The position numbers and the translations under genes are program-made. From contig JAYKKM010000080.1 in the NCBI GenBank assembly GCA_035772405.1, forward strand, positions 2,422,001 through 2,486,000: a DNA stretch of 64,000 bases. The letters run 5' to 3'. Each line of letters begins with the position of its first letter. Within the stretch, counting starts at the first letter, position 1. Below the pieces are notes generated by a model. It searched no databases. It had not been told where the DNA came from and saw only the letters and a program-made list of their open reading frames with translations. Of this stretch, positions 17,071 through 26,245 are shown one piece after another. The DNA comes from Chrysogorgia sp. JL179-B06 (Eukaryota > Cnidaria > Anthozoa > Scleralcyonacea > Chrysogorgiidae).

Positions 17071-17099
17071 GGGCTCGTAGCCCCACTCTCTATACTACT
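17071..17099. repeat. Right terminal repeat end of element A
   Basis: Ends GCCCCACTCTCTATACTACT. It matches 28 of 29 bases at 22,313-22,341, the end of element B, and its reverse complement starts AGTAGT. Immediately after it the sequence switches to the interior of a Polinton coiled-coil gene, which marks the insertion boundary. Confidence 0.8.
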
Positions 17100-17683
17100 G
17101 CATGCTCAATCCAGGTGAGAGTGTGATGTCTGAGTCGAGAATAGGCGACACTGGCACATTGCAAATACGAGCAGACCACTTTCAAGACTTGATAAATGAA
17201 GCGAACGAAAGAATAGCAGAGCTTGCAGTGAAAGACCTCACGACTGCAGAGAACGAAGAGTTCATCGATCTAGCTGAAAGAGTGATTGGACTTAGACAGG
17301 CTAGAGACACGGTTATTGAACAGCGAGAAATGGAGGAAGTTAGAGAGCGACAGGAAGTCGACATTGACAGATTGCAGAAGTTCAAGAAATGGGCTAGAGA
17401 AAATATGGTTGGGTTTAGCGCTTTAGCGATTGCAATAGCTGCGATTATAACAACCATTATTACCGCTGGGAGGTCTAATGTCATGAAAGGCGCTATGGCC
17501 ACAAGGTCATTTGCGCAGGCTATTAAAAACGCGACAATGAAGATGGGTCCATGGGCTGTTGGATTGGCGAACTTAGTTTATGGCGCGCTGGTGACAGGTG
17601 CAAAGGGTCTCGCTTGGTTAGCTCAAAATCTGTGGGTGTTTACGGTGACATTCGCATGGCTTGCGTACAATTATTTAAACTAA
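17100..17683 (+). pseudogene. 3' part of a coiled-coil/hydrophobic gene (interrupted by element A)
   Basis: 193 codons are open from 17,102, beginning inside the gene at the point equivalent to 13,627 in element A (LNPSDD... there, LNPGES... here). It keeps the coiled coil, the three hydrophobic segments and the natural stop. It is clearly more diverged from the element A gene than the next copy is, so it represents an older duplicate (gene 1) within element B. The 5' part is missing exactly where the terminal repeat of A ends. It is followed at about 17,695 by a duplicated integrase tail. Confidence 0.85.
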
Positions 17684-17694
17684 AAGCGAACGTG

Positions 17695-17735
17695 ATTCAT
17701 GGATACCAGAAAGTGATATTCAAAATGTGAGCTAA
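17695..17735 (+). pseudogene. Scrap of integrase chromodomain tail
   Basis: The bases encode the final WIPESDIQNVS and stop of the integrase and are followed by the same 9-bp spacer as at 12,779-12,787. This shows that the duplication unit in element B started within the last codons of the integrase and contained the coiled-coil gene. Confidence 0.8.
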
Positions 17736-17741
17736 TGTAAT

Positions 17742-19142
17742 ATGGCTGAAGGTGGGGAAGGTTATGACGAGATTGAGATGAAAAACTTCAGTGAGTATGA
17801 TGACGTGAGTGATGAGCAATTAGAAGAGAAGCTCGCCAATATCGAAAAGTTAATCGAAGACACAGACGATAAGTACACTGAAGACGACATGCCGGAAGAC
17901 GTTCGTGTTAATTACGACGACTATCAAGACCACGCGAAAAAGATAATGAGTGAGCTAGACGCGAGGCGAGATTGGCAAAAAGAGACGTCATTTACCGACA
18001 CTAACGATGGTAAAACGGTGACAATAAGAGGAACTAACACAGAAGTCCCAGCGGTAGAGTTTGTTGAGCAGGAATCGTATGGTGACGTCGATGACACAAG
18101 CTACAGTGTAGCTCTTGAAGTGAAGTCGGACGATCTTTATAGAAGATTGGATAAGCTAAACGTGTTCAACAAAGAGGTAACAAAAAGTCGAGTAAAAAGA
18201 ATCAAGCTAATAGATAAGAAAATACGTAAGTTGTACAAAAAAAAACTCGGTCGTGACGACGCGTCAAGGGAAATAGCCAACAGATCAAATGTGACGGGCT
18301 CAGGGTCTATTCTTTTCAAACCGATGAACAAAGATGGTAAATATGGAAAACCCAAACGAATTCTAATACCTGGGAAAAAAGGTTTGATCTACAGTAAAGA
18401 TAAGAATAGCAAAGACGCGATTGAGCAGTTCAAACAGTTAGTTGGTCAAATCCCTGGGAGTACAGAAACAGCAGCTGTCACAGCAGAAGCGGCCCCAGAT
18501 GACTTCCCAGTAATTGAAACAAAAGTGGACTATGATGACATACCTGGGCTAACACCAAACGAGAACCGCGAACTGGGTGGTGTGGTTAATCCAAGCGATA
18601 GTGTGTTGCGTGAATCAAATGTGGGTGATGATGGCGCACTGCAAGCACAGTCAGACCATTTTCAAGAAGCGATAGATGAAACGAATGAGAGATTGGTGGA
18701 GATTGATAGAAAAGCTAACCAAGGTAGTCTTACGAGTGGTGAAGAGCGAGAGTACGCCGGTTTGTTTGAAAGAGTGGGAGGACTTGAGCAGGCCAGAGAC
18801 AGAACCCTAGGACAGCGACAAATAGAAGAGGTTAGAGAGCAACAAGAGACCGACATTGACAGGTTTCAGAGATTCAAGGAATGGGCTAAAGAAAATATGG
18901 TTGGGTTGAGCGCTGTAGCAATTTCAGTGGCTGGAATTATAACAACTATTATTATCGCTGGGAGGTCTGCTGTTGTGAAAGGCGCTATGGCCACGAGGTC
19001 GTTTGCACAGGCTGTTAAGAACGCGATAATGAGGATGGGTCCATGGGCTGTTGGGTTGGCTAACTTAGTTTACAATGCGTTGACGTTGGGTGCGAAGGGT
19101 CTCGCTTGGTTGGCTCAAAATCTATATGGGTGCTCGCAGTGA
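17742..19142 (+). CDS. Coiled-coil protein with hydrophobic C-terminus (element B), terminal frameshift
   Basis: 466 codons, a close relative of the gene at 12,788. Long identical blocks flank a more variable N-terminal 90 residues and a variable linker (about 240-330). A two-base difference near 19,122 (CTATATGGG against CTGTGGG in A) shifts the frame and ends the protein in LYGCSQ instead of the last hydrophobic segment. The lost segment can still be read in the next frame up to the expected stop at about 19,185. The protein would lack its final membrane helix, so this copy is probably impaired. Confidence 0.85.
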   Translation: MAEGGEGYDEIEMKNFSEYDDVSDEQLEEKLANIEKLIEDTDDKYTEDDMPEDVRVNYDDYQDHAKKIMSELDARRDWQKETSFTDTNDGKTVTIRGTNTEVPAVEFVEQESYGDVDDTSYSVALEVKSDDLYRRLDKLNVFNKEVTKSRVKRIKLIDKKIRKLYKKKLGRDDASREIANRSNVTGSGSILFKPMNKDGKYGKPKRILIPGKKGLIYSKDKNSKDAIEQFKQLVGQIPGSTETAAVTAEAAPDDFPVIETKVDYDDIPGLTPNENRELGGVVNPSDSVLRESNVGDDGALQAQSDHFQEAIDETNERLVEIDRKANQGSLTSGEEREYAGLFERVGGLEQARDRTLGQRQIEEVREQQETDIDRFQRFKEWAKENMVGLSAVAISVAGIITTIIIAGRSAVVKGAMATRSFAQAVKNAIMRMGPWAVGLANLVYNALTLGAKGLAWLAQNLYGCSQ

Positions 19143-19238
19143 TATTTGCGTGGTTTGCTTATGACTATTACAAGCTAAAACGGTAGTCTCATCTTCGAGG
19201 GTCTCAGCTTCGAAGATAACAAAATATGTGTAAAGTAT

Positions 19239-20477
19239 ATGAACGTCACGTCAGCAGAGTTGAGTCCTGGTTTTAGACGAGCAACCATGGGCGTCATAAA
19301 AGGGGCGAGAACGCAGCATGTGATCACGTTGAACCCTAATAAAGTCAGTCCTGGTGAGGAACTTTACATTGACGTACCGAAGCTCAAGGTTAGTAGCTGT
19401 TTGGTGCCTGGATCGTTGGGTCTAGTGTTCGACTTTAAGAATGCGAATGACAAAAGTTGGTTCTTGAACAATGTGAGTAAGTTGCTTTGCGAGAAACTTG
19501 TTGTGAGACTAGCTGGGGAGACTGTGTATGACAACAGTGGGGAAAATTACACTGGTGTTTATCGTGACCTTTGGGAAAGTGTTACTGCTCGAGACCAAAT
19601 GATTGACTATGGTGTTGGCTCTGAAAACTTGAGAAAGTTAATTTCTAAGGATGACAGTGGTGCGACAAGTGGGAACGTTGCTAAAGTTAGCGACGCGTTG
19701 ATGTTTGGTGTGATTGGAACGAAACAGCGGATTAAGCTTGGTAAAATCATGAATGACCACGGGTTGTACGCTCCTTTTAGCATGAACAACAACTTGCAGT
19801 ATGTGATCACACTTCCGAAGGCCACAGACATCATGGTGGCACAATCCAATGAGAGTGTGGGTGGATACACTCTGGAGAATCTCGAGCTTGAGTATGAGAC
19901 GATTGATAACCAGGAGCTCTCTGATGAAATAACGTCGGGCTATGCAAGTGGTCGTAGTTTGTCATACGAATACGTCACGTTGATGAAAACCACTGAATGG
20001 GACAAAGGTACGACCATTGTGAACGAGAATGTCAATCTTCCAAGAAAAAGCATGAAGGCGATTGTGTTGCTATTCACGAATAAGGTGCGAACAGACAGCG
20101 AGGAGTTCCTCTACCCAAATATCGAGAGTGTTAGAGTCACAATTGAAGGTGTGCCAAATAGTGTGTACTCACAAGGCATCCCAAAGTCGAAGTTCTACGC
20201 AGAAGCGAAACGATTGTTTGGGCTAGGTGAGGAACACGCTCAGTTCATGACCATACAGAAATTCTATAAAGATGGTTTCGCATTGGTCATTGACTTGAGG
20301 AGCGTTCAAGATAATCGCAACGTCGCCACTGGCAAGAAAATTGTGAACACACAATCTGGTGTGCTTCTTGAGATCACTAAAAAAGCAACGACTGCAAATG
20401 TCATGTGTAGGGTGTTTGTGATAAGTGATGGGTTGGTCAACTTCGTGAACAATGGGCTGCAATCAATCCAGTATTAA
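19239..20477 (+). CDS. mcp: Major capsid protein (double jelly-roll type), element B
   Basis: 412 residues, the same length as the element A copy and about 95% identical by eye. Substitutions cluster at residues ~200-213 (a likely surface loop, AQSNESVGG against AQSGSAVGG) and at the extreme C-terminus. The frame is intact, and many of the DNA differences are synonymous, which indicates past purifying selection. A short direct repeat (CTTCGA-containing, about 19,190-19,220) sits in the slightly longer spacer before this gene. Confidence 0.92.
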   Translation: MNVTSAELSPGFRRATMGVIKGARTQHVITLNPNKVSPGEELYIDVPKLKVSSCLVPGSLGLVFDFKNANDKSWFLNNVSKLLCEKLVVRLAGETVYDNSGENYTGVYRDLWESVTARDQMIDYGVGSENLRKLISKDDSGATSGNVAKVSDALMFGVIGTKQRIKLGKIMNDHGLYAPFSMNNNLQYVITLPKATDIMVAQSNESVGGYTLENLELEYETIDNQELSDEITSGYASGRSLSYEYVTLMKTTEWDKGTTIVNENVNLPRKSMKAIVLLFTNKVRTDSEEFLYPNIESVRVTIEGVPNSVYSQGIPKSKFYAEAKRLFGLGEEHAQFMTIQKFYKDGFALVIDLRSVQDNRNVATGKKIVNTQSGVLLEITKKATTANVMCRVFVISDGLVNFVNNGLQSIQY

Positions 20478-20492
20478 ATCAAACGCAATTTA

Positions 20493-21092
20493 ATGGAAAC
20501 TCCGTTTAATATGTTAATTGTTGGTATGACAGCTTGTGGTAAGACACATTATTTGCTTAACACACTGGAATCTGAGTACTTTAGCAAATTTGACTACATT
20601 GTGTTGATTTGCCCTACTTTCGAGTGGAACAAAGCGTACCAAGATTGGAAATATGTGCGCGACCCTGACGTGTTAGCGATAGACTGCGCACAGGACAGTG
20701 TCGACGCTGTTCTCAAGTGTGTAACAAATGTTTTTAAAGGCACTAGCACTCTGATTGTGTTGGACGACTGTGCAAGTGGACAGGACGTCAAGAATAGGAC
20801 TAGTCAATTGGTCAACTTGGCTTTTAGTGCGCGACATTTTATGTTGAGCGTTATTGTCATCACACAACAACTGACGTCGATCGCAAAACCGTATAGAGAA
20901 AACATTAGTAAGCTCATTTGTTTTTACTGTCCGAGCAGAAGTGATATGAAGGTTGTTATTGACGATTACCTTGGACACATTAGCAAAGAAGAAGTGTCGG
21001 CGATTGTGACCGCACTAAAAAATAACAAGTACGCTAGACTTGAAATCTCACTGCGCTATCCATACAGTCACGAAGTTGTTATTCCGCAATAA
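20493..21092 (+). CDS. atp: Genome-packaging ATPase (FtsK/HerA, A32-like), element B
   Basis: 199 residues. Walker A (GMTACGKT, 11-18) and Walker B (LIVLDDC, 87-93) are intact. About 12 residues differ from the element A copy, none in the motifs. Spacing to the capsid gene (15 bp) and to the next gene (3 bp) equals that in element A, so the module moved as one block. There is no sign of decay. Confidence 0.94.
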   Translation: METPFNMLIVGMTACGKTHYLLNTLESEYFSKFDYIVLICPTFEWNKAYQDWKYVRDPDVLAIDCAQDSVDAVLKCVTNVFKGTSTLIVLDDCASGQDVKNRTSQLVNLAFSARHFMLSVIVITQQLTSIAKPYRENISKLICFYCPSRSDMKVVIDDYLGHISKEEVSAIVTALKNNKYARLEISLRYPYSHEVVIPQ

Positions 21093-21095
21093 AAT

Positions 21096-21608
21096 ATGGG
21101 TATAAGTAATAGCGTGATGGTAAAACGCAAAAGTGAAGAAAACCCTACGATTGAGGAACTAGTTGAGGAGACCGCCGACACTTCGACTGTGGAAGACAAT
21201 ATTGACGTTAGGAGATCCGAACTTATTAGACTGTCTGGTGATGGTGTGGTAAGCCAATCTGAAGCGTACATTAAAAAAGCGTCTGCAAAGGTTATCGATA
21301 AGATATGGCGCCAATACGAGTTGAAGAGAATGGAAATCGCAAACGCTTTTCTCACTGACTTGCTAATCAGCAAATTCGCTAACTTACTGGATGGGTTGAA
21401 CGCTATTGAGAACCCCGACGAACTAAACGATGAGTTGCAAAAAGACCCGTTACTAAAGAAAGACGTCGAGAGCATTGTTGCGATTGTGACACCGTACGTA
21501 CCTTTCTTAGGCTTGTTGTCGGGAGGGATCACAACGTCGAAATATGTGTACGATCACCATTTTAGAAGCGAGGCGACAAACGCTGAAAATAGTGAACAAA
21601 CGGACTAA
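21096..21608 (+). CDS. C-terminally hydrophobic protein with myristoylation signal, element B
   Basis: 170 residues, the same length as the element A copy, with about nine substitutions. MGISNS at the start keeps the myristoylation signal, and the hydrophobic segment near residue 140 is kept (ITTSKY in place of IITSKH). Last gene before the right end of element B. The frame is intact. Confidence 0.78.
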   Translation: MGISNSVMVKRKSEENPTIEELVEETADTSTVEDNIDVRRSELIRLSGDGVVSQSEAYIKKASAKVIDKIWRQYELKRMEIANAFLTDLLISKFANLLDGLNAIENPDELNDELQKDPLLKKDVESIVAIVTPYVPFLGLLSGGITTSKYVYDHHFRSEATNAENSEQTD

Positions 21609-22168
21609 TCTATTATTAACAGGTGGCAATAATCTAATTTGCATAACAGGTGGCAATTTTATCACGCGTGAGACACTTTTACGATACATAAATTTGTAAA
21701 AGCGTTGAAATGACTATTTTCTTAAACGTGATTTGACAAATTTGTGAGAATGTTGAAACGGCTATTTTTTAAATGTGATTTGACAAATTTGTGAAAATGT
21801 TGAAACGACTATTTTTAAAATGTGACATAAATTTGTGAAAATGTTGAAACGACACTTTCTATTATTTTTTTAATGTGACGTAAACTTGTGAAAATGTTGA
21901 AGCGATTATTTTTTAAATGTGATTTGACAAATTTGTGAAAATGTTGAAACGACACTTTCTATTTTTTTTAAACGTAATTTGACATAAATTTGTGAAAATG
22001 TTGAAACGACTATTTTCCTAAATGTGGTTTGACATAAATTTGTGAAAACGTTGAAACGACTATTTTTCTAAATGTGGTTTGACACAAATTTGTGAAAGTG
22101 TTGAAATGACACTTTCTATTTTCTCTAAATTACGGCGAAATGGTGTCAGGCTCTCACCAAATCGCTCT
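21609..22168. repeat. Right subterminal region of element B with nine ~50-bp repeats
   Basis: A doubled ACAGGTGGCAAT motif (21,619 and 21,647) is followed by nine degenerate units, each containing TTTGTGAAAATGTTGAAACG and a T-run, at roughly 45-55 bp spacing from 21,696 to 22,110. The core is the same as in element A but the copy number has more than doubled, as expected from slippage or unequal exchange. The units are not spaced or conserved like a CRISPR array. Confidence 0.8.
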
Positions 22169-22341
22169 AGTAGTATAGAGAGTGGGGCTATGGGATTACT
22201 TGACGCAAACCATAATATGAGTGTGCTGAAACGATGCCAAACTTTGCCGAATCGCGATTTGGCATAAGTTTGGTGTCGCTTTGACACACTCATATTATGG
22301 TTTGCGTCGGGTGAGCTCGTAGCCCCACTCTCTATACTACT
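22169..22341. repeat. 173-bp hairpin bearing Polinton termini at both ends
   Basis: It starts AGTAGTATAGAGAGTGGGGC and ends with the exact reverse complement. A 23-bp arm at 22,203-22,225 pairs perfectly with 22,285-22,307, and an inner CGATGCCAAACT/AGTTTGGTGTCG pair continues the stem. It therefore looks like a left and a right Polinton terminal repeat fused with everything between removed, sitting where the right terminal repeat of element B should be. Confidence 0.85.
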
Positions 22342-22740
22342 TATGTGCATAATTACAATATCAGGCACAAAAACGATTTTAAATTGCCAAAACCTAAAAC
22401 TGAATGTTTAAAACGATCTTTTATATATTCCGGAGCAAAGTTATGGAACAGTCTATCGGACGATGTTATATTATCTTTTAAACTTTAATTTACGTTTTAT
22501 ATTTTAATAAAATGTATATGCATGTATGTATGTCAAATTTTTAAATATTTATGCTAATATATTTCGTGTAGATTTTATAATAACTTTGTAATACTATATA
22601 TTTTAGAATTTTAACTTTTTTAAACTTGTAATAACATTTTATATAATAATTCATAATTGTAAGTATTTTCATTTATTGAGTCAGGGCCTCCAGGGAGAAC
22701 AGCATTTATAGCTGATGAAGTAATCCTGCAAAAATAAAGC
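22342..22740 (+). pseudogene. CR1/L2-like LINE 3' end (target of element B)
   Basis: The frame from 22,342 to the stop at 22,488 reads HNYNIRHKNDFKLPKPKT and then AKLWNSLSDD, the typical C-terminus of a CR1/L2 reverse transcriptase ORF. A 3' UTR follows, ending in AATAAAG and then a microsatellite tail. The reading frame begins exactly at the Polinton boundary, so the LINE was cut by the insertion. Confidence 0.8.
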
Positions 22741-23185
22741 TTCTATTCTATTATATTCTATTCTATTCTACTCCATTCTATTCTATTTTATTATATTCTA
22801 TATTCTATTCTATTCTACTCTACTCTACTCTACTCTACTCTACTCTACTCTACTCTACTCTACTCTACTCTACTCTACTCTACTCTACTCTACTCTACTC
22901 TACTCTACTCTACTCTACTCTACTCTACTCTACTCTACTCTACTCTACTCTACTCTACTCTACTCTACTCTACTCGACTCGACTCGACTCGACTCGACTC
23001 GACTCGACTCGACTCGACTCGACTCGACTCGACTCGACTCGACTCGACTCGACTCGACTCGACTCGACTCGACTCGACTCGACTCGACTCGAGTCGAGTC
23101 GAGTCGAGTCGAGTCGAGTCGAGTCGAGTCGAGTCGAGTCGAGTCGAGTCGAGTCGAGTCGATTCGATTCGATTCTATTCTATAC
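22741..23185. repeat. Pentanucleotide satellite with 140-bp perfect palindrome
   Basis: TATTC units grade into (TACTC)n to about 22,975, then (GACTC)n to 23,090, then (GAGTC)n to 23,160, then GATTC units. GACTC and GAGTC are reverse complements, so 23,021-23,160 is a perfect spacer-free palindrome with 70-bp arms. It grew from the LINE 3' tail. Confidence 0.95.
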
Positions 23186-23622
23186 TGTGGGAGTGCGGAG
23201 CTTTATAAAGCCGTGCTAATGCCGCCATTGCTACTTAATTATTATGGTAACACGTTTATATTGTTTACTGCGGTTCGTTTAAACGAAATAACAGGAGAAA
23301 AATTCATCTCAAAATCTCGCTCGCTTAACTTCCGAAGTTAGACCAAAGTTCACTGCAAATATCTAAGTTTTAACTTATGTTCCTTTTGACATTTTCAAGA
23401 TAATTTATATTAATTCGTCTCTGGTTAGTTGTAATTCGTAAGTCAGTAAGTCTGTAACTGTAAGGAAATCAATGGCTTGCCGACTTTGGTTTTTGGCGAT
23501 CCATTTAGATTTGCTTTTAAATGTATGCATGGTCAAGTAGAAAAATATTTACTAAAATAATTATCAACTCGCCCTCGTTTACTATGAGCTATCGTCAACT
23601 CGGACTTCGCCCTGGAGGACTA

Positions 23623-23811
23623 TATACGTATCGCGATTCCCGCAAAACGCAATATTTTACCGCACCTTCTCGCATCAATGCGCGTGGTTCGCGCGGGGAT
23701 TTTAATTTGATAGGAATATTATCCCTACCAAAATTCCCGCGAAAACCACGCACATTCGCGCGGGAAGGTACGATAAAATCTTGCGTTTTGCGGGAATCGC
23801 GATACGTGTAT
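23623..23811. repeat. Palindromic MITE-like element
   Basis: The arm TACGTATCGCGATTCCCGCA at the left pairs with TGCGGGAATCGCGATACGTG at the right, continuing imperfectly inward through CGCGCGGG-rich sequence. No coding capacity. Its termini match no other repeat here. Confidence 0.7.
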
Positions 23812-24255
23812 TAGCTCACAAAAATCAAGAGCTTGTTATCTAATTTTCGGGCTTATAATCTAATTCTTAAATAGAAAGACGGACATTTTCCAGCCATTTT
23901 CCAAGTCAAACGAATGGTTGCTAAAACCTTTTTAAAAAATTTAAAACTGTCAAATTCTAATCAAATTCTTAAATCTTTTAAATTCTCGTCAAATTGTTCA
24001 ATCTTTTAATTCATGTATTTCTTCTGTGAGTGAGAAGAACTTATATTTTCATTACTTTCATAAATTAATCTTATTCCTACGTTTTACATATTTTGCAAAA
24101 TAAATACAAAACATTTTCCCTGTGTTGCCATACAGTTCTAGAAACACTCGCTAAATTTTGGGAGAACTTTAGATCGCAGTACAAACACTCACCTTTCGAG
24201 CTACCACGACAATTTCTCGATCGTATATACCAAACTTCTAATTGTGTTTCTACTT

Positions 24256-24448
24256 AAGAAATAGAAAACATTTTCCGTGTTTACATACAGTTATATAAAC
24301 ACGAGTAGAAGTTTGGGAGAACGAGAAATCATAGTGGGAACACGAGCCCGTAGGGCGAGTGTTTCCACGCGATTTCGAGTTCTCCCAAACTTCCACGAGT
24401 GTTTATATAACGTATGGGAACACGGATAAAAATGTTTTCTATTTCTTT
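24256..24448. repeat. Palindromic MITE with ACGAG tip
   Basis: AGAAATAGAAAACATTTTCC at the left pairs with its near complement at the right. The stem runs through GTTTATATAA and TTTGGGAGAA to an apex at 24,342-24,361. A related outer inverted repeat (about 24,106-24,137 with 24,962-24,995) encloses it, so a later copy may be nested in an older one. Confidence 0.72.
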
Positions 24449-24606
24449 TATAAAATAACCCGTAGAAAGCAAATAAAATGTACAAATATCTTTTTTATCA
24501 ACACTTTCTCCTTACTGCGTATGATGGCGCCGTGATGTCTAATTGATGGCGTATGATGGCTAATTGATGGCGTATCACGATGGCGTAATCAATCCATGTT
24601 ATATTT

Positions 24607-24710
24607 AACAATTAGACAACGAGCCCGCGTTTTCTATGAGCGGATAGTCAACGAGGCGTAGCCGAGTTGACTATCGCTCATAGAAAACAAGGGCGAGTTG
24701 TCTAATTGTT
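24607..24710. repeat. AACAATTA-type hairpin MITE, copy 1
   Basis: About 104 bp, AACAATTAGACAAC...GTTGTCTAATTGTT, nearly a perfect hairpin with the apex GAGGCGTAGCCGAG. Sister copies are at 31,692 and 46,285. Confidence 0.8.
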
Positions 24711-25432
24711 TTAGTATAAATTTACAACTTTCTAACCCAAGAAATAACTTTTATTTCGCATTTTTCATGGAAAAAAAGTAAATATTCTTTCGAAATCAGG
24801 CGACTTTTTCCCAGAGGTTTATATCAGCGGATAGTAACTCCTGCGATAGCCAATCAAAATTGAGGATTTGTGATATAAACTTGTCAATTTATACTAAAGC
24901 CTGATATAAACACGGTAATTGGCCAATCACAGCGTGCGTAAGACACGACTTATTTTATAATTCTGTATGGAAACAGGGAAAGTGTTTTCTATTTCTTATG
25001 TGTGGTATAGCTTTCAGACGCGCGTTGTGCTTAAGGTGGTCTTATAAAAATTGTTTCGTTAATTTTACAGTAATAAAACATATTTTCATATCCATGCACA
25101 CCACATAAAACATTGTTTCAAAATAAACTTGAAAATTAAAATGATTATGTCAGTGTAAAAACGAGCTAAGATTTGAGCTATAAGAATTGCGAAAATAAAA
25201 AGACGTTCTGTCTATTGACCAGACTACCTCCTTGAGGAAACTACTTTTATTTATATTTTCTATTATTATAATAATATTTAAATTAATTTTACTGACTCCT
25301 GATTGAAATGTTATTTATATGAAATAACACTTGTTGTTATATGGCTGAGCTCGTTTTAAGATCTGTACGCCAAATAACGCTCGCTGGTTGGTTCGCGATA
25401 AGTCCAGAAATTGCTATCAATCATCCATATGT

Positions 25433-25637
25433 TGTAGTGTTGTGGTGTAGTGGTTACCACATGTGTCTATCAGCTGGGAGACCCGGGTTTCAAACCCTGG
25501 GTCGGACCACAACTCAGGGTCACAACTCAGGGTACCAGCAAATGGTAAGGCTTTCGGGTCTTCTCAGAAAACGACCTTAAATCGTAGGTTCTCGGAATCC
25601 CTTTCAGTTGGGTTTTCCGTTCACCTAAGAGTGATAA
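25433..25637 (+). repeat. tRNA-derived SINE, family 1, copy 1
   Basis: The head contains an A box (TGGTGTAGTGGTTACCAC) and a B box (GGGTTTCAAACCC), as in a tRNA gene. The tail carries CAGCAAATGGTAAG, then ACGACCTTAAATCGTAGG and GTTCACCTAAGAGTGATAA, shared with the copy at 26,688. Not a functional tRNA: the acceptor and anticodon arms do not fold. Confidence 0.75.
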
Positions 25638-25659
25638 ACTGAATAATCGAACGCTTAAA

Positions 25660-26177
25660 GTACCTATGAAACGAAAAATTTAACTCTGTTAATATGACCC
25701 ACATTGGTATTTCGTGATGCGCTGGATATTATGGCGCTATTGGTTTTTCAATCACGGTATGGGAACGTGCTTTTATCGACGTCCAAACATCGCTATTTTG
25801 ATAGAAAAAAATTTCCGGAGTCTGGAACCGAAGCAGCAGTCTAGTGACGTCACACGTTAGTGTCGTCGATAATATTGATATATTTTTGTGGCGCTTGAAT
25901 GCTTAGCTGTGGAAATGTTACTGATGTTTGAGTTAGAAATGTTACTGACATTTTCATCTCTAGAATCTATACCGACTCTAACGTGTGACGTCAAAGAGGT
26001 GATTTGACCGCGCGATGAGGTGGAAAAAATTGGTGTAATTTTTCTACATTTACATAAAAAATAAAGCACTTTTCTTTGTCGTGATTGAAAAACCGATACC
26101 ACCATGAGATTCAGCGCATCGAGAAGTACCAAAATGGGTCGTAAAAACAGAGGTGAATTTTTCGTTTCATAGGCACT
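25660..26177. repeat. TTAA-flanked MITE, AGTRCCTATG family, copy 1
   Basis: Starts AGTACCTATGAAACGAAAAA and ends with its near complement. TTAA lies directly outside each end (25,656-25,659 and 26,178-26,181). Long inverted arms, no ORF. TTAA targets are used by piggyBac and Kolobok transposases. Confidence 0.8.
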
Positions 26178-26245
26178 TTAACTAAACGTGAGCCTTTGGT
26201 TCGGATAAATTGGGTAACCTTATCCTTCGTGATCGACTTTAAATA

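Larger units (their letters stand above)
1..17099. mobile_element. Maverick/Polinton element A (left end outside window)
   Basis: The segment carries the Polinton hallmark genes: protein-primed DNA polymerase B, a retroviral-type integrase with a C-terminal chromodomain, a FtsK/HerA-type packaging ATPase and a double-jelly-roll-type major capsid protein. About 19 genes lie in alternating blocks with gaps usually under 30 bp, as in a virus. The right terminus is taken as 17,099, where the sequence GCCCCACTCTCTATACTACT ends. The same sequence recurs at the end of element B, and its reverse complement begins with AGT, as Polinton termini usually do. No adenovirus-type cysteine protease was recognised; it may lie left of the window. 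Only the polymerase frameshift was noticed as damage, so the copy looks young. Confidence 0.9.
17100..22341. mobile_element. Polinton element B, right portion
   Basis: A second, related Polinton represented only by its right part: a truncated coiled-coil gene, a 13-codon scrap of integrase tail, then complete coiled-coil (frameshifted near its end), capsid, ATPase and myristoylation-signal genes, nine subterminal repeats and a terminal hairpin. The protein copies are about 94-95% identical to those of A, so B is a sister copy, not a recent perfect duplication. Its left part should lie left of element A if A is nested in B. Confidence 0.8.

Noticed and set aside
16760..22125. CRISPR-like regularly spaced repeats
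   Set aside because: Units are degenerate, contiguous and lack unique spacers, and the DNA is eukaryotic.
1..22341. Adenovirus-type cysteine protease gene
   Set aside because: Searched for by eye among all frames of elements A and B; none found. It may lie left of the window.
25433..25510. tRNA gene
   Set aside because: Only the internal promoter boxes are tRNA-like; the rest matches a SINE.
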